In this document: positions 25,733 through 35,208 of the stretch, one piece after another | Position numbering within the stretch: position 1 is the stretch's first letter | How the letters are laid out: the number at the start of each line of letters is the position of its first letter | NCBI GenBank assembly: GCA_021734255.1 | Contig: JAIPJM010000006.1 | Span: forward strand, 44,201 to 108,200 | Source: Fidelibacterota bacterium | GTDB lineage: Bacteria > Fidelibacterota > UBA8477 > JABMPR01 | Direction: 5' to 3' | Length of the DNA: 64,000 nt | Translations under genes and position numbers: made by a program | Notes under the pieces: generated by a model | Seen by the model: the letters and a program-made list of their open reading frames with translations, nothing else | Database searches by the model: none | Told to the model about the DNA's origin: nothing

Positions 25733-26431
25733 TTACTTTTTCTTCTTCTTTGTGAGTTCATCAACGGCAATCTTACCATCCAATAAGCGAACGATCCGCT
25801 GGGCATGCTCAGCAATGTACTCTTCATGCGTTACAAGAATGATGGTATTCCCCAGAGCATGCAGGTCATCGAACAAAGCCATGATCTCTTCACCGGTCTT
25901 GGAGTCCAGATTTCCTGTTGGTTCATCAGCAAGGATGATCGCCGGGTCATTTACCAGGGCCCTTGCAATGGCGACTCGCTGGCGCTGACCACCTGAAAGT
26001 TCATTGGGTTTGTGACCGACACGATCGCCCAGATTCACTCTATTGAGCGCCTTCATTGCCAGGTCTTTTCGAAACTGGGCTTTCACCTCACCATTATAGA
26101 TCAACGGCAATTCAACATTCCGAAGACTGGTAGATTTCGGGAGCAAATTAAAGGTCTGGAAAACAAAACCGATCTTCTTGTTTCTAATATGAGCCAGTTC
26201 ATTGTCCGTCATGGTGGCAACGTTGATCCCATCCATATAAAAATCACCTGATGAGGGCGTGTCGAGACATCCCAGGAGATTCATGAGTGTAGACTTCCCT
26301 GAACCGGAGGGTCCCATAATGGAGACGTACTCATTCTTTTCGATCGAAAGGGAAACCCCATCCAAGGCGCGTACCTCTGTATTTCCCATCTGATATATCT
26401 TATATAGATCTTTGACTTGGATTAATGGCAT
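25733..26431 (-). CDS. ABC transporter ATP-binding protein (MacB/LolD type)
   Basis: A 232-residue ATPase. Walker A is [16 protein letters not shown], the signature is [15 protein letters not shown], Walker B is [14 protein letters not shown], and the switch His is in ILVTHEEY. The early [14 protein letters not shown] and C-terminal [13 protein letters not shown] are usual for the LolD/MacB group that drives FtsX-like permeases rather than moving substrate through the membrane. It ends in a Lys run (KKKKK). It is between the fusion protein gene (56 nt gap) and the two permeases it should power. Confidence 0.93.
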   Translation of the reverse strand: MPLIQVKDLYKIYQMGNTEVRALDGVSLSIEKNEYVSIMGPSGSGKSTLMNLLGCLDTPSSGDFYMDGINVATMTDNELAHIRNKKIGFVFQTFNLLPKSTSLRNVELPLIYNGEVKAQFRKDLAMKALNRVNLGDRVGHKPNELSGGQRQRVAIARALVNDPAIILADEPTGNLDSKTGEEIMALFDDLHALGNTIILVTHEEYIAEHAQRIVRLLDGKIAVDELTKKKKK

Positions 26432-26487
26432 TTTGTCCTCGGCTATGACTTATGACTCTGAGAGCGGTTAATAGTGGGTGCTGGTGC

Positions 26488-27726
26488 TTACCCACCATTA
26501 GCACTAAATTTCTTTCTTTTGGTTACCTTGACAATATCACCATCATGCAAACCACGGCTGATCTCCTGATAGGGACCGGTGACAATCTCGTCACCCAGCT
26601 CCAGACCGGACTTGATCTCGAACTCTCTATCTCCGATGATACCTGTTTTGACTTCCCGCTGTATGACTTCCTTGTGATCACCGTTCTCATTATCAACAAG
26701 CACAAAGACGACCTCCACAGGATCCAGATCTTTTTCTTCTTTCATCTCAGCACTATCGACCCGACTGGCTTCTGGATCTGGTTTCTCCTCCAGCAATTTG
26801 GGCTTTCTCATGGTAACACTCTGGATGGGGACAAAAAGAACGTCTCTTTGAACATCGGTACGGATATCGACTGCAGCTGACATCCCAGGACGAATTTCCT
26901 GCGGTGGATCCAGTAAACGGATCTTCACCTTGAAGTTTGTGACCTGATCCAGGCTACCCATGTTTGTATTCTGGGCACTATGCGCAATTTCAGTCACGAC
27001 ACCAATAAACATAGTGTCCTGGATAGCATCGATCTCGATCTCAGTCGTATCTCCCAAAGCGACATCGACCACATCATTCTCATTCACATCCACGAGCACT
27101 TCCATCTCGTTTAGATCTGCTACCACCATGATCACATCCTGACTGAAGGCGGACCCCAGAGCCATTTCACCGACCTCTTTATTGATCTGGGTAACGGTGC
27201 CGGACATGGGCGCTAACATCATGGTCTTATTGTAATTATCCCGCGACTGTGTTAAGGCGGCCAGGGCTTGTTTTTTTGATGAAAGTGCCTGCTGGTATCG
27301 CACCATGGCGCTTTGATAGACCAGCTCGCTGACCAGTTTTTTCTCGAACAGTTTGTACTGCTGATTTTTCTCAAGCTCTGCCAGCGAGAGGGATGCCTCG
27401 GCAGAGGCAAGCACCTGCTGTGCTCGTTCAACATCGGCAGTATATCGGGTAGCATCCAATTGAGCCAGAAACTGACCGTCTTCTACCCAATCGCCTTCTT
27501 CAACTGCCATCCTGATCACACGGCCGGCTACATCGGCACTCACATTGACCTCGACGACGGGCTGGATCTTGCCAGAGGCGGCAACTTTGTGTACGACAGT
27601 ACCGCGCTCAACCGTTTCAGCCTGAACTTCCTTGGCATTGCCTTTGTCTTTATTTACAGCAGCATACGCCATGATCCCGACCAGGATGACAACCACAACA
27701 ATGATGATAATTTTCTTCTTAGACAT
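26488..27726 (-). CDS. Periplasmic membrane fusion protein (MacA/HlyD family)
   Basis: A 412-residue adaptor that bridges the inner-membrane transporter and the outer-membrane channel. It has an N-terminal anchor (IIIIVVVVILVGIMAYAAV), the lipoyl-like half motif SADVAGRVIRMAVEEGDWV, a helical hairpin with heptads (about 90-170), the second half motif (LAPMSGTVTQINKEVGEMA) and beta-barrel domains (FKVKIRLLDPPQEIRPGM). AGAGGAAG precedes the ATG. It lies 8 nt after the tolC-like gene. A charged stretch (about 320-350, PDPEASRVDSAEMKEEKDLD) is an addition to the usual C-terminal domain. Confidence 0.9.
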   Translation of the reverse strand: MSKKKIIIIVVVVILVGIMAYAAVNKDKGNAKEVQAETVERGTVVHKVAASGKIQPVVEVNVSADVAGRVIRMAVEEGDWVEDGQFLAQLDATRYTADVERAQQVLASAEASLSLAELEKNQQYKLFEKKLVSELVYQSAMVRYQQALSSKKQALAALTQSRDNYNKTMMLAPMSGTVTQINKEVGEMALGSAFSQDVIMVVADLNEMEVLVDVNENDVVDVALGDTTEIEIDAIQDTMFIGVVTEIAHSAQNTNMGSLDQVTNFKVKIRLLDPPQEIRPGMSAAVDIRTDVQRDVLFVPIQSVTMRKPKLLEEKPDPEASRVDSAEMKEEKDLDPVEVVFVLVDNENGDHKEVIQREVKTGIIGDREFEIKSGLELGDEIVTGPYQEISRGLHDGDIVKVTKRKKFSANGG

Positions 27727-27734
27727 AACTTCCT

Positions 27735-28997
27735 CTAGCGTTTTCCCATGAGCTGATGCAAGCCTGCTTCAGCAATCTTTAAATTGTACTGCGCGCGAAT
27801 AAATCCGGATTTAGCATCCTCATAATTGGCAGTAATTGTTATGACGTCAAGGATTGATAATGACCCGACGCGATATTGTTCTTGAGCCAATTCCAGGTCT
27901 AGTTCAGCGGCATCCAGAATAAGTTCTGATATTTCCAATGATTCCTGAAGCGTTTCCATCTGTTCCAGCGCATGGGTCAGATCCTTACGAACATTACGTT
28001 GCGCCAGATCGTAGTTTTCCTCAGCGATCTTCCGAGTGATCTTGCTTTGCTCAACACTACGCTTGGTCTGCGTACCGTTGAAAATGTTCCAACTTAAACT
28101 CAGGCCTGTTGAAAGTGTGGCTGTGTTGCCGTCATATACATCTCCTAGGTCCACAGCGCCATTGGAATAGGATGCGCCGAAATTGAGGGAAGGGATATAG
28201 CCCGAACGAGCCACTTTGACATTATAGCCGGTAATTTCACGATTTTGATCCAGCAATTGTAGCTGCGGGTTCACCGAAAGAACATCATTGACCACACTCT
28301 CAAAGGTAGGAATCTGAACCGTTTCCCAGACAGGCTCCACGAGCGCTAGGGGGCTATCAGCCTCTCTTCCCAGGATAATATTAAGGTCTCTTGCTTTGGA
28401 CTGCAGGTCACTTTCCGCCTGGATGATCTGGAGTTTCGCGCGCTCGATGTTCACCTTCGTCCTGAGCGTATCATTCTGTGAAGCTGCTCCCAGGTTGAAG
28501 CGTTCCCGCGTCAACTGGTGCTGATACTCTGATGTGTTCAGGTTCTCTCTATAAACATCCAACAGCTTCAGCGTGGATAGATAATTATAATAGGCAACCT
28601 TGACTTGATAGGCCGTGTTCAACTCATAGAGTGATAACTGCATATCAGCAGCGATCTGTGCCGCTTTTGCTGATTTCAGCGTGTTCCACCATCTTCCGCC
28701 ATCCCAGATATTCTGTGAAAGGCTGAGGGATGTACTATATGAATCGCTCCACCCTGCCCCGGCAACATCTGCACTGGAGCTGGATAGTGAATAATTGATA
28801 CTCGGCAATACCATACTAATATTGCTCTTTGCCTGAGAGATACTCCTGTCAGTCTCCAGACGGTTGACCATGAGGGATTGATTTTGTTCCAATCCGATCC
28901 TGATACAGTCGTCCAGACTCAGAGCCTGATCACTCTGCGTTAAGGCCGGTACCGCAAGCAGAATGAAAATAATTTGAATGGTATATTTAAATTTCAT
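27735..28997 (-). CDS. TolC family outer-membrane efflux protein
   Basis: A 420-residue member of the TolC family. A signal peptide is followed by ALSLDDCIRIGLEQNQSLMV, the standard opening, and two related halves of long helices and short strands (SLSQNIWDGGRWWNTLKSAK and GLSLSWNIFNGTQTKRSVEQ are the matching strand-to-helix parts of the two halves). Three copies form the outer-membrane tunnel for the pump encoded downstream. It is the first gene of the five-gene efflux operon; the Yip1 gene ends 27 nt before it and may lead the same transcript. Confidence 0.92.
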   Translation of the reverse strand: MKFKYTIQIIFILLAVPALTQSDQALSLDDCIRIGLEQNQSLMVNRLETDRSISQAKSNISMVLPSINYSLSSSSADVAGAGWSDSYSTSLSLSQNIWDGGRWWNTLKSAKAAQIAADMQLSLYELNTAYQVKVAYYNYLSTLKLLDVYRENLNTSEYQHQLTRERFNLGAASQNDTLRTKVNIERAKLQIIQAESDLQSKARDLNIILGREADSPLALVEPVWETVQIPTFESVVNDVLSVNPQLQLLDQNREITGYNVKVARSGYIPSLNFGASYSNGAVDLGDVYDGNTATLSTGLSLSWNIFNGTQTKRSVEQSKITRKIAEENYDLAQRNVRKDLTHALEQMETLQESLEISELILDAAELDLELAQEQYRVGSLSILDVITITANYEDAKSGFIRAQYNLKIAEAGLHQLMGKR

Positions 28998-29024
28998 GAG
29001 ATTCCCTGTTTTAGAATTAGTGTT

Positions 29025-29819
29025 TTATGCAGCCAACATATTGTTTGCATTAATGAGTGCTGCGCCGATCGCCACCAGTATCAACCAGGGGATAGATACA
29101 GCGACGATGCCGGTTGCTGTAGACTTGTTGTACAGTTTTGCGAATCCAAAGCCCATCACTGCAACACCCCAAATACGAAACAAATCAAGCTGATTCAGAA
29201 ACTGCTTGAAATATGAATCGATGTTGTCAAATATTAAGCCGGGGCTAAAAAGCATATCTGTTGATTCCCTCATGACGATAAGCGGTGTCTTAACCAGCAT
29301 TTCTATCGTGCCTACACCGGGCATCATATTCATAAAGAAGCCACTGCCCCCAATGATGTAGGTGGACATAACCACTGTGAACAGCTGGAAGAATTTGATC
29401 TTTTCTCCCATGCCAAAATTCCCCACCATGAGTAATACCAGCGTGAAAAAGGCAGCCTGCAGAAAAAGCATGGCCGGCACCAGCAGATATCCCCACAGAT
29501 TTCTTAATGCCAGCGGATTTTCTTTTGAATCCCGGATCTTCTCTTTTGCATCAGCCATTCGTTCCTCGAAAGTGGCCAAGCGATCTTCAGGTATATCAGG
29601 ATTACTCATGATTCGTTCTTCAGTGAGCTTAATTTTTTTTTCTGCCTCGTCATAGCTCACATCCCGAAAGAAAAGTGGCAATATGATGATCCCCAGCGAT
29701 ACAATGATCATCGGATACAGCCAATCCTTATACGATATACCATCTGACAGGAAATTGAATGCCTTACTCGGCGTAAATACCAGATCTACTATTCTCTGTA
29801 AGAATGAAGTTTGCTCCAT
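29025..29819 (-). CDS. Yip1 domain membrane protein
   Basis: A 264-residue membrane protein. It opens FLQRIVDLVFTPSKAFNFLS, the usual short amphipathic start of bacterial Yip1/YIP family proteins, followed by five hydrophobic segments, with a charged coiled coil (about 60-105, EKKIKLTEERIMSNPDIPED) between the first and second. Role unknown; in bacteria these often accompany ABC transporters, as here. AGAGGGG precedes the ATG. It ends 27 nt before the tolC-like gene. Confidence 0.8.
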   Translation of the reverse strand: MEQTSFLQRIVDLVFTPSKAFNFLSDGISYKDWLYPMIIVSLGIIILPLFFRDVSYDEAEKKIKLTEERIMSNPDIPEDRLATFEERMADAKEKIRDSKENPLALRNLWGYLLVPAMLFLQAAFFTLVLLMVGNFGMGEKIKFFQLFTVVMSTYIIGGSGFFMNMMPGVGTIEMLVKTPLIVMRESTDMLFSPGLIFDNIDSYFKQFLNQLDLFRIWGVAVMGFGFAKLYNKSTATGIVAVSIPWLILVAIGAALINANNMLAA

Positions 29820-29934
29820 TGGGCTACCCCTCTTCGTCTTGAGGATTGGAAGTAAGTGTCATTATAAAAAGCTGGGATGAGCCAACCCTTCTCATCTCGG
29901 CCTTAATTCATTCGGCAAGTGCTATGCCATATAC

Positions 29935-30780
29935 TCATCTCAGTGTGAATTGATCCACTCGATAGGTGGTCCTTTCTGCTGTTTGCACTTCATAGGTCAT
30001 GCTGAATATAGTATCCATATCCTCATCAACCATCTCGATGTGGAAGTAAATAACTTCACCATCGGGTCTCTCCCACTCCTGATCCTCTCGGATCGCTTCA
30101 TAGGCCAGCTTGATCAAATCAGGGACTCCCTCAGCATGGTCCTCAGCGTAGCCAAGGTCTTCAAACAGCTCTTTCCGCGCTCGGGTAACCTTGCTCAAAG
30201 CTCTGGAATCGGTTGTATAGAGTTCATTGATGACGATTGGGTGCTTCATCTCGTCGCTATAAACCTGAGTGAGAACCTCTTTGCATGAAAAACCCATGAT
30301 ATTTTTTTTGCCGGGAAGAATTTCATGAGTCATACGGGGTAGATCATCTATATCATTTTGATCTACTTCCATATCAATATGAACCTCATCAGCTTCCATG
30401 TCCCGATGTTCACGGGCTCTGATATCGGCAAAAGCTGTTCTCACATATTCACCTGACTCATCATCCTTCAACCACTGAACCTTATCACAAAGATCACTGA
30501 GTTGAGCTTCTTCAATCAGTCCATCAGAATCTGAAAGGGTTTTAATGAGCGGATTATGCATCTTAACCCGGGTTGACTCCTTTAGTTGACAGCCAGCAAG
30601 GTAAGTGCTTGTATAGGTTGTGATCTTACCGACAAAAGGAATATCAATTGTGGTTTTTTCCTCCAGATGATAGGCCCGGTCGTTTCCTGCGTATAAGGGC
30701 AGGCTATAGGCAAACAACCCGAGGAGAATAGCGATAAGGACCGCTGTTGTATTCCTGATTTTCACAAATTCTTTACTCAT
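29935..30780 (-). CDS. Exported protein, unknown function
   Basis: A 281-residue protein with a signal peptide (AVLIAILLGLFAYSLPLYAG). The frame could start at 30879, but the ATG at 30780 has GAGGAG right upstream. The rest is acidic (EADEVHIDMEVDQNDIDDLP) and strand-rich, with GFSCKEVLTQVY, a pattern like that of DUF4412-type periplasmic proteins, though the match is weak. It is between the ABC-2 permease and the Yip1 gene, so it may be the exported partner or cargo of that transporter. Confidence 0.65.
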   Translation of the reverse strand: MSKEFVKIRNTTAVLIAILLGLFAYSLPLYAGNDRAYHLEEKTTIDIPFVGKITTYTSTYLAGCQLKESTRVKMHNPLIKTLSDSDGLIEEAQLSDLCDKVQWLKDDESGEYVRTAFADIRAREHRDMEADEVHIDMEVDQNDIDDLPRMTHEILPGKKNIMGFSCKEVLTQVYSDEMKHPIVINELYTTDSRALSKVTRARKELFEDLGYAEDHAEGVPDLIKLAYEAIREDQEWERPDGEVIYFHIEMVDEDMDTIFSMTYEVQTAERTTYRVDQFTLR

Positions 30781-30790
30781 CTTGAACTCC

Positions 30791-31789
30791 TCATCCCGTT
30801 GGTATGTTCTTACGGTAAACTTTCCATAGGGCATAATAAAGCACACCTGATGCCAAAAGCGCAGCCAGGGTATCAACATTCAGGATGTAGTCCCATGGAT
30901 TGGCGTAGATAACATCCTCTGTTTGAAACTTATCCTCCAGGAGGTGCCACTGTTCGATCATTACCAGGTTGAATCCCCAGAAAAACTTCCCGATGATCTT
31001 GAAGAGGGCTGCACTCTTAAAAACGATTGCCCAGGAGATCGAAAGCAGCAGGGGGCCTCCGATACCGATGAGCAGTGGTCTGCCTTTCACATAAGCACCA
31101 ACTAGCATGAGAAACAGGGCCAGAGGTGCCATTCTGATGGCGGCGAACAGGAGATATGAGAACCAATCCCATATGATCCCAAGGTAGGATATCTTTTCAA
31201 ACAGGGCGGACAGCATGGTGTCTAAGGGTGCTCCCCAGATCATGAAGGCTACGCGAATGAACAGCAAGTATTCGAGAGATAATAGCAGCGTAAGCCCAAT
31301 GACACCAAGTAGACCGGCCAGGATCTTCGACCCCAACAAATAGTGATCATTAACAGGCAAGCTGCGGAAGAACAGGGTGCTGTTGTCAGCCCGCTCCTTA
31401 TAGATCGCATCTGAAAAATAGAAAAGGCTCAGGAACAGTACGAAGAGGAAAATGCCCTGCATCCCGAAGCGCATACCGTACACCATGGGTTTGGCGGCTT
31501 CGGTCAAGAACTCGTCTACATCATGCGACTCATTCTCGCGTTCATAATAGATCTGAAGCTGTCCATCTTCCTGAATGATCTCCAGGTTGCCAACTTCATC
31601 ATCAGAGATCTGAACATCTTTCATGAGAATCGATCCATCTCGAGCCATTGTCTCATGAAACCATGATGAGCCACGTGCAACCGAGAGCAGCATGAGAAAG
31701 TTCAGAAAGGTGATCACGATAATAGTACCGAGGACGACTCGTTTCCATTCCAGCCATTCTCTCTTTAACAAGACTGTCAGTGTCTTCAT
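30791..31789 (-). CDS. ABC-2 type transporter permease
   Basis: A 332-residue membrane protein with six hydrophobic segments, an N-terminal charged part LLKREWLEWKRVVLG and a large outside loop after the first helix. The block FFRSLPVNDHYLLGSKILAG is usual in permeases of the YtrC/ABC-2 type. ATGA overlap ties it to the ATPase gene before it, and GGGAGGTGCAGC precedes its ATG. With the ATPase it should form an exporter under the GntR regulator. Confidence 0.85.
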   Translation of the reverse strand: MKTLTVLLKREWLEWKRVVLGTIIVITFLNFLMLLSVARGSSWFHETMARDGSILMKDVQISDDEVGNLEIIQEDGQLQIYYERENESHDVDEFLTEAAKPMVYGMRFGMQGIFLFVLFLSLFYFSDAIYKERADNSTLFFRSLPVNDHYLLGSKILAGLLGVIGLTLLLSLEYLLFIRVAFMIWGAPLDTMLSALFEKISYLGIIWDWFSYLLFAAIRMAPLALFLMLVGAYVKGRPLLIGIGGPLLLSISWAIVFKSAALFKIIGKFFWGFNLVMIEQWHLLEDKFQTEDVIYANPWDYILNVDTLAALLASGVLYYALWKVYRKNIPTG

Positions 31790-32643
31790 GCTGCACCTCC
31801 CATGAGAGCAACGAAAATATCAGCGACAGAGGGTGTCTGCAGATCTCCCACTTTGGCCAATGCTTTCGTGTCTGGGTTTTCAAGAAGAAACACTTTTCTC
31901 CCCAGCAGACTGTATTCACTCATGGGCTTGAGCTCCTTCCTCAACGCGTCAGCCTTATCCGCCGGGATGGTCAGCTGGGTAAATCGTTCGCCCAGTTCTT
32001 CTATACTCGCATAGAGTAATACCTGCCCTTTTTGAATGAAAATGACGTCACTGAGGATATGCTCAACTTCTTCAATCTGATGCGTCGAGATGAGCAAAGA
32101 TTTTTCCTCATCAAAATAATCTTCCAGAACAGAGCTATACAGTTGCTTCCTGAAAAGAATATCCAGACCATGTGTAGGTTCATCCAGGATCAGCAACTTT
32201 GTCTCTGTGGCCAGAGTGAGAGCCAGATGGAGTTGCGTCTTCATTCCCTTGCTCAAGGTTTTTACTTTTTTATTCAAGGATATGGTCGTGGCTTCAAGGA
32301 ATGTCTTTGCTTTTTCCTGGCTGAACCCGGGGTGTACGCCGACCATGAAATCGATCAGGTCTGATATCTTGAACCAATCGGGCAGGACGGCAATGTCGTG
32401 GATGACGCCTGTCTTTTGCATAAGTTCCGCTCGTTCATCACGGGGTTCAAAACCCAATACCTTTGCTTCACCCTGGTAGTCAAGTTCACCGGTTAAGGCA
32501 CGGAGAAGTGTTGTTTTCCCTGCTCCATTCGGACCGACCAGGCCAACGATCTTACCGGCGGGAATATCCAGCGTAATATTATCCAACGCTCGAATATCAC
32601 CGTAGGTCTTGGTAACATTTTTTAATTCTATGAGGGATGCCAT
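31786..32643 (-). CDS. ABC transporter ATP-binding protein (YtrB-like)
   Basis: A 285-residue ATPase of ABC-2 exporters. Walker A is VGPNGAGKTTLLRALTG, the signature LSKGMKTQLHLALTLA has Lys in place of the usual Gly (SKGM is normal in this subgroup), Walker B is LLILDEPTHGLDI, and the switch is LISTHQIEEVEHIL. The C-terminal 60 residues (about 225-285) form an accessory domain. It shares one base with the end of the GntR gene before it and overlaps the permease start, so all three are one operon. Confidence 0.92.
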   Translation of the reverse strand: MASLIELKNVTKTYGDIRALDNITLDIPAGKIVGLVGPNGAGKTTLLRALTGELDYQGEAKVLGFEPRDERAELMQKTGVIHDIAVLPDWFKISDLIDFMVGVHPGFSQEKAKTFLEATTISLNKKVKTLSKGMKTQLHLALTLATETKLLILDEPTHGLDILFRKQLYSSVLEDYFDEEKSLLISTHQIEEVEHILSDVIFIQKGQVLLYASIEELGERFTQLTIPADKADALRKELKPMSEYSLLGRKVFLLENPDTKALAKVGDLQTPSVADIFVALMGGAA

Positions 32644-33014
32644 TAGTTCTCCTCCTCGTATTTACTCTCTATAAGGTCGATCAATTCTTCTTTTGAAATA
32701 GCCAGTAATCGCGCCTCGTTTACCAGCGAATGGATCGTTTCATTCTTAAAGCGCTCGCCAGCCGATGTATTCAGTTGTTTCCTGGCACTTTTTTGTACAA
32801 ACATCCCAAGACCTCTTCGTTTTTCAAGTAGCCCTTCCTGGATCAGCAATTGTGTTGCATTGAGCACGGTCTGGGGATTCAGGCCATAATCGACTGAAAT
32901 CTGTCTGACTGAGGGAATCGCCTCTCCCTCTCTCAGTGCACCTGACAGAATATCCTGCCGGATCGAATCGGCCAGCTGTTGATAGATGGGGGTTTTTTGG
33001 TCAAATTTTATCAT
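32643..33014 (-). CDS. GntR family regulator, YtrA subfamily
   Basis: A 123-residue repressor. The winged helix-turn-helix is PIYQQLADSIRQDILSGALR, EGEAIPSVRQISVDYGLNPQ, then LLIQEGLLEKRRGLGMFVQ; the C-terminal part is a short dimer helix pair. This size and pattern fit YtrA, which in Bacillus and relatives represses an ABC transporter gene set that often responds to cell-wall antibiotics. The gene is first in the operon and overlaps the ATPase gene. A palindrome at 33030-33053 covers its own promoter, so it should regulate itself. Confidence 0.9.
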   Translation of the reverse strand: MIKFDQKTPIYQQLADSIRQDILSGALREGEAIPSVRQISVDYGLNPQTVLNATQLLIQEGLLEKRRGLGMFVQKSARKQLNTSAGERFKNETIHSLVNEARLLAISKEELIDLIESKYEEEN

Positions 33015-33029
33015 TCCTGCACCTCTTTT

Positions 33030-33072
33030 GGTGTTCTACATTACTATAACACCATAACAATACTAAATGCAA
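33030..33072 (-). promoter_or_regulatory. YtrA operon promoter with operator palindrome
   Basis: On the minus strand, TTGCAT (33072-33067), an 18-bp spacer and TATAGT (33048-33043) look like a promoter. Over the -10 box lies the inverted repeat GGTGTT-N12-AACACC (33030-33053). Spaced repeats of the GTGTTA...AACAC kind are known GntR/YtrA sites, so self-repression is likely. Confidence 0.55.
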
Positions 33073-33083
33073 GATATTTTTTA

Positions 33084-33120
33084 AAAATAAAAAAAGCCCA
33101 ATAGCTACTGCTATCGGGCT
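33084..33120 (-). terminator. Rho-independent terminator after the acidic Pro/Glu protein
   Basis: AGCCCGATAGC (33120-33110), loop AGTA and GCTATTGGGCT (33105-33095) on the minus strand, one mismatch, followed by TTTTTTATTTTT. It ends the gene at 33167. Confidence 0.9.
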
Positions 33121-33166
33121 AATGCTACCACTATCTGGATAGGTTTATTAGTGACTGGACAAACGT

Positions 33167-35098
33167 TTAGTCTGAGGAGCCCTCCTCCTCAGGGTTATTT
33201 GACTTCTTCTGGGCGCTTTCCTTCTCTGCTTCCTCTTTTTTCATTTCAAGGAAGCCGGCGGCAATCCGTTCGAAGACGTTGTCAATTTCCTCATCGAACT
33301 TCTTGGTAGCCTCATCCTCCTCCTCTGCTACTGGCGCACCTTCATCTTTCTTGGCGGGTCGCTCTTCACTTGCGGCCTCGGTAGGAGCTTCTGGCTGTTC
33401 CTCCTCCGAAATGGGATCCGGTATCGGCTCTGGAACCGTTTCATGAGCAGGTTCAACAGGTGCCTCAGGTGGTGGATCGGCAGGAGCAGCCGGTGCTGAC
33501 AGGGGCTCATTATCCAGGATCACTTCCACATCATCAACACCTGCCTGCATGTATATATCTTCACCCAGGTTGCTATAATCTTTTTCACTCTTAACTGGTC
33601 CCTCGGGCTCAGGATCTGGTTTCGGTGCAGACTTGTCTGGTGGAACACCAAAAGCATCCGAGTCCTCAAAGTTGTCTGTGGCAGCTGGTACAGGTTCAGG
33701 GGTGGGGTCGGGTTCTGATGTCACTTCAGGTGCTGGCTCGGCTTCAGAGACCGTATCTGGAATGGGAGATTCATCAAACGACTCAGTGATGGACGGTTTC
33801 TCATCCAGGTCACCAAAAGGATCAACTGCGGGTTCTTCAATCTTTTCTTCAGGCTCTGCAGCCAGGTTTGGCTCCTCTGCAGGCTCTGGTTCTAGCTCAG
33901 GCTCTGGGTCAGGGTCGGTTGATTCCTCTGGTTCCAGCTCCGGTTCTGTCTCTTCTTCTTCAGTAGGTTCCGGCTCACTGGTTTCTTGGTCGACCGCTTC
34001 CATCTCTGGTTCTGGTTCTGGCTCAGGTTCTAGCCCTGCCTCTGCTTCTGGCTCTGGCTCGGTGTCTTCTTGTGGGACCGGCTCAGCTGCTTCTGTCTCA
34101 TTCGGATAATAATCAACATCGAAGTCGTCTGGATCCTCCTCATCGCCCTCTACTACAGCCGGGTATTCTCCAGATAATTCCAAATTTTCCTCAGGATAAA
34201 TGGAACCCGTCAATTCTTTGCGATCGGGGCGTAGAAGTTCTCTGGGATTTTGGTGTGCATGCTCTTCCATTTCAGGAATGGTGATCCCTGCACGTGAAAG
34301 TTTTGTCATTGAAGAAACAACCTTCCTCCGCAGGATCTCTGCTTCTTCTTTCTCCAACTTACCGTCATTTTCCATTTTATTGATGACCTCAATGACGGGA
34401 AGTGATTGGGTCACAAGCTTAACATATTCACCCTGTTTATCTTCCCGGTAAAAGACCACCCGATCCCAATAACTAAGGATAATATCCTTTACACCGCCAA
34501 TAATTGTTGAGGTGCCTAAAAAGTCAAAAACTTTGTCATTCCCAGAATCACACGAGGTAACGATGAGATTCTGATACGGTGAACCGACCATTCGACCAAA
34601 AACTTCATACAGGGTTTGAATAGCATCCATCATGAAGATCAGACGTTCCGGTGTTGTCAGCTCTTCTTCTTCGATCACGACAACAGAAAGGGTTACATAC
34701 TCCACACCAGCATTCTTACCCGCGTCTATAACAGCCTGGATCTTTTCCCCGTCAGCAGCTCTCAGCTCCTGAACCCTGGGCAAATGATTCATCAGGAAAT
34801 GGATGGAGTTGCGTAGTTCAGCAATGACCTCAGGTGTGTCTGATTCTTCAGGCTTGACAAACCTGGACCACAGGGATTCCTGAGTGAGATCACCCAGACC
34901 AATAACATTAAGCAGCTGGATATCAGCATCGTTATACGTCTGATAGTGCTTGATGAATTCTTTATAAGATCTCAATGCTTCGACCGTATTGACAGTAGTT
35001 TCACCTTCAATGATGGTCTGCAGCATACTTTCAATATTACACTCCTGTATCGTATTGATAAGTGTGCTGATCGAATTATCGATGTCTGATTTAAGCAT
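33167..35098 (-). CDS. Acidic Pro/Glu-rich protein with unknown N-terminal domain
   Basis: A 643-residue protein without signal peptide or membrane helix, so probably cytoplasmic. Residues about 1-300 form a folded alpha/beta part (LLNVIGLGDLTQESLWSRFV, YVTLSVVVIEEEELTTPERL, LIVTSCDSGNDKVFDFLGTS) that I do not recognise. Residues about 310-585 are a low-complexity tail of PEPEPE and DPDPEPE strings with very high Glu, Pro and Asp, surely disordered. The last 50 residues (ATKKFDEEIDNVFERIAAGF, then EMKKEEAEKESAQKK) could form an amphipathic helix. The tail may be a spacer or a binding brush. It is a single gene closed by a terminator. Confidence 0.75.
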   Translation of the reverse strand: MLKSDIDNSISTLINTIQECNIESMLQTIIEGETTVNTVEALRSYKEFIKHYQTYNDADIQLLNVIGLGDLTQESLWSRFVKPEESDTPEVIAELRNSIHFLMNHLPRVQELRAADGEKIQAVIDAGKNAGVEYVTLSVVVIEEEELTTPERLIFMMDAIQTLYEVFGRMVGSPYQNLIVTSCDSGNDKVFDFLGTSTIIGGVKDIILSYWDRVVFYREDKQGEYVKLVTQSLPVIEVINKMENDGKLEKEEAEILRRKVVSSMTKLSRAGITIPEMEEHAHQNPRELLRPDRKELTGSIYPEENLELSGEYPAVVEGDEEDPDDFDVDYYPNETEAAEPVPQEDTEPEPEAEAGLEPEPEPEPEMEAVDQETSEPEPTEEEETEPELEPEESTDPDPEPELEPEPAEEPNLAAEPEEKIEEPAVDPFGDLDEKPSITESFDESPIPDTVSEAEPAPEVTSEPDPTPEPVPAATDNFEDSDAFGVPPDKSAPKPDPEPEGPVKSEKDYSNLGEDIYMQAGVDDVEVILDNEPLSAPAAPADPPPEAPVEPAHETVPEPIPDPISEEEQPEAPTEAASEERPAKKDEGAPVAEEEDEATKKFDEEIDNVFERIAAGFLEMKKEEAEKESAQKKSNNPEEEGSSD

Positions 35099-35208
35099 GG
35101 TTGTATATCCCTTTTAACATATGTGTCTAACCGAGACGTGGGTGTTAATATGATATGGAGACCAAATTAAACCAAATTATAAAAGATTTGGAGGAGCGGC
35201 ACTGCGAT

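Noticed and set aside
33633..34109. A 158-residue plus-strand frame of Gly-Ser repeats
   Set aside because: It is the antisense reading of the Pro/Glu-rich tail of the minus-strand gene; low complexity alone keeps it open.
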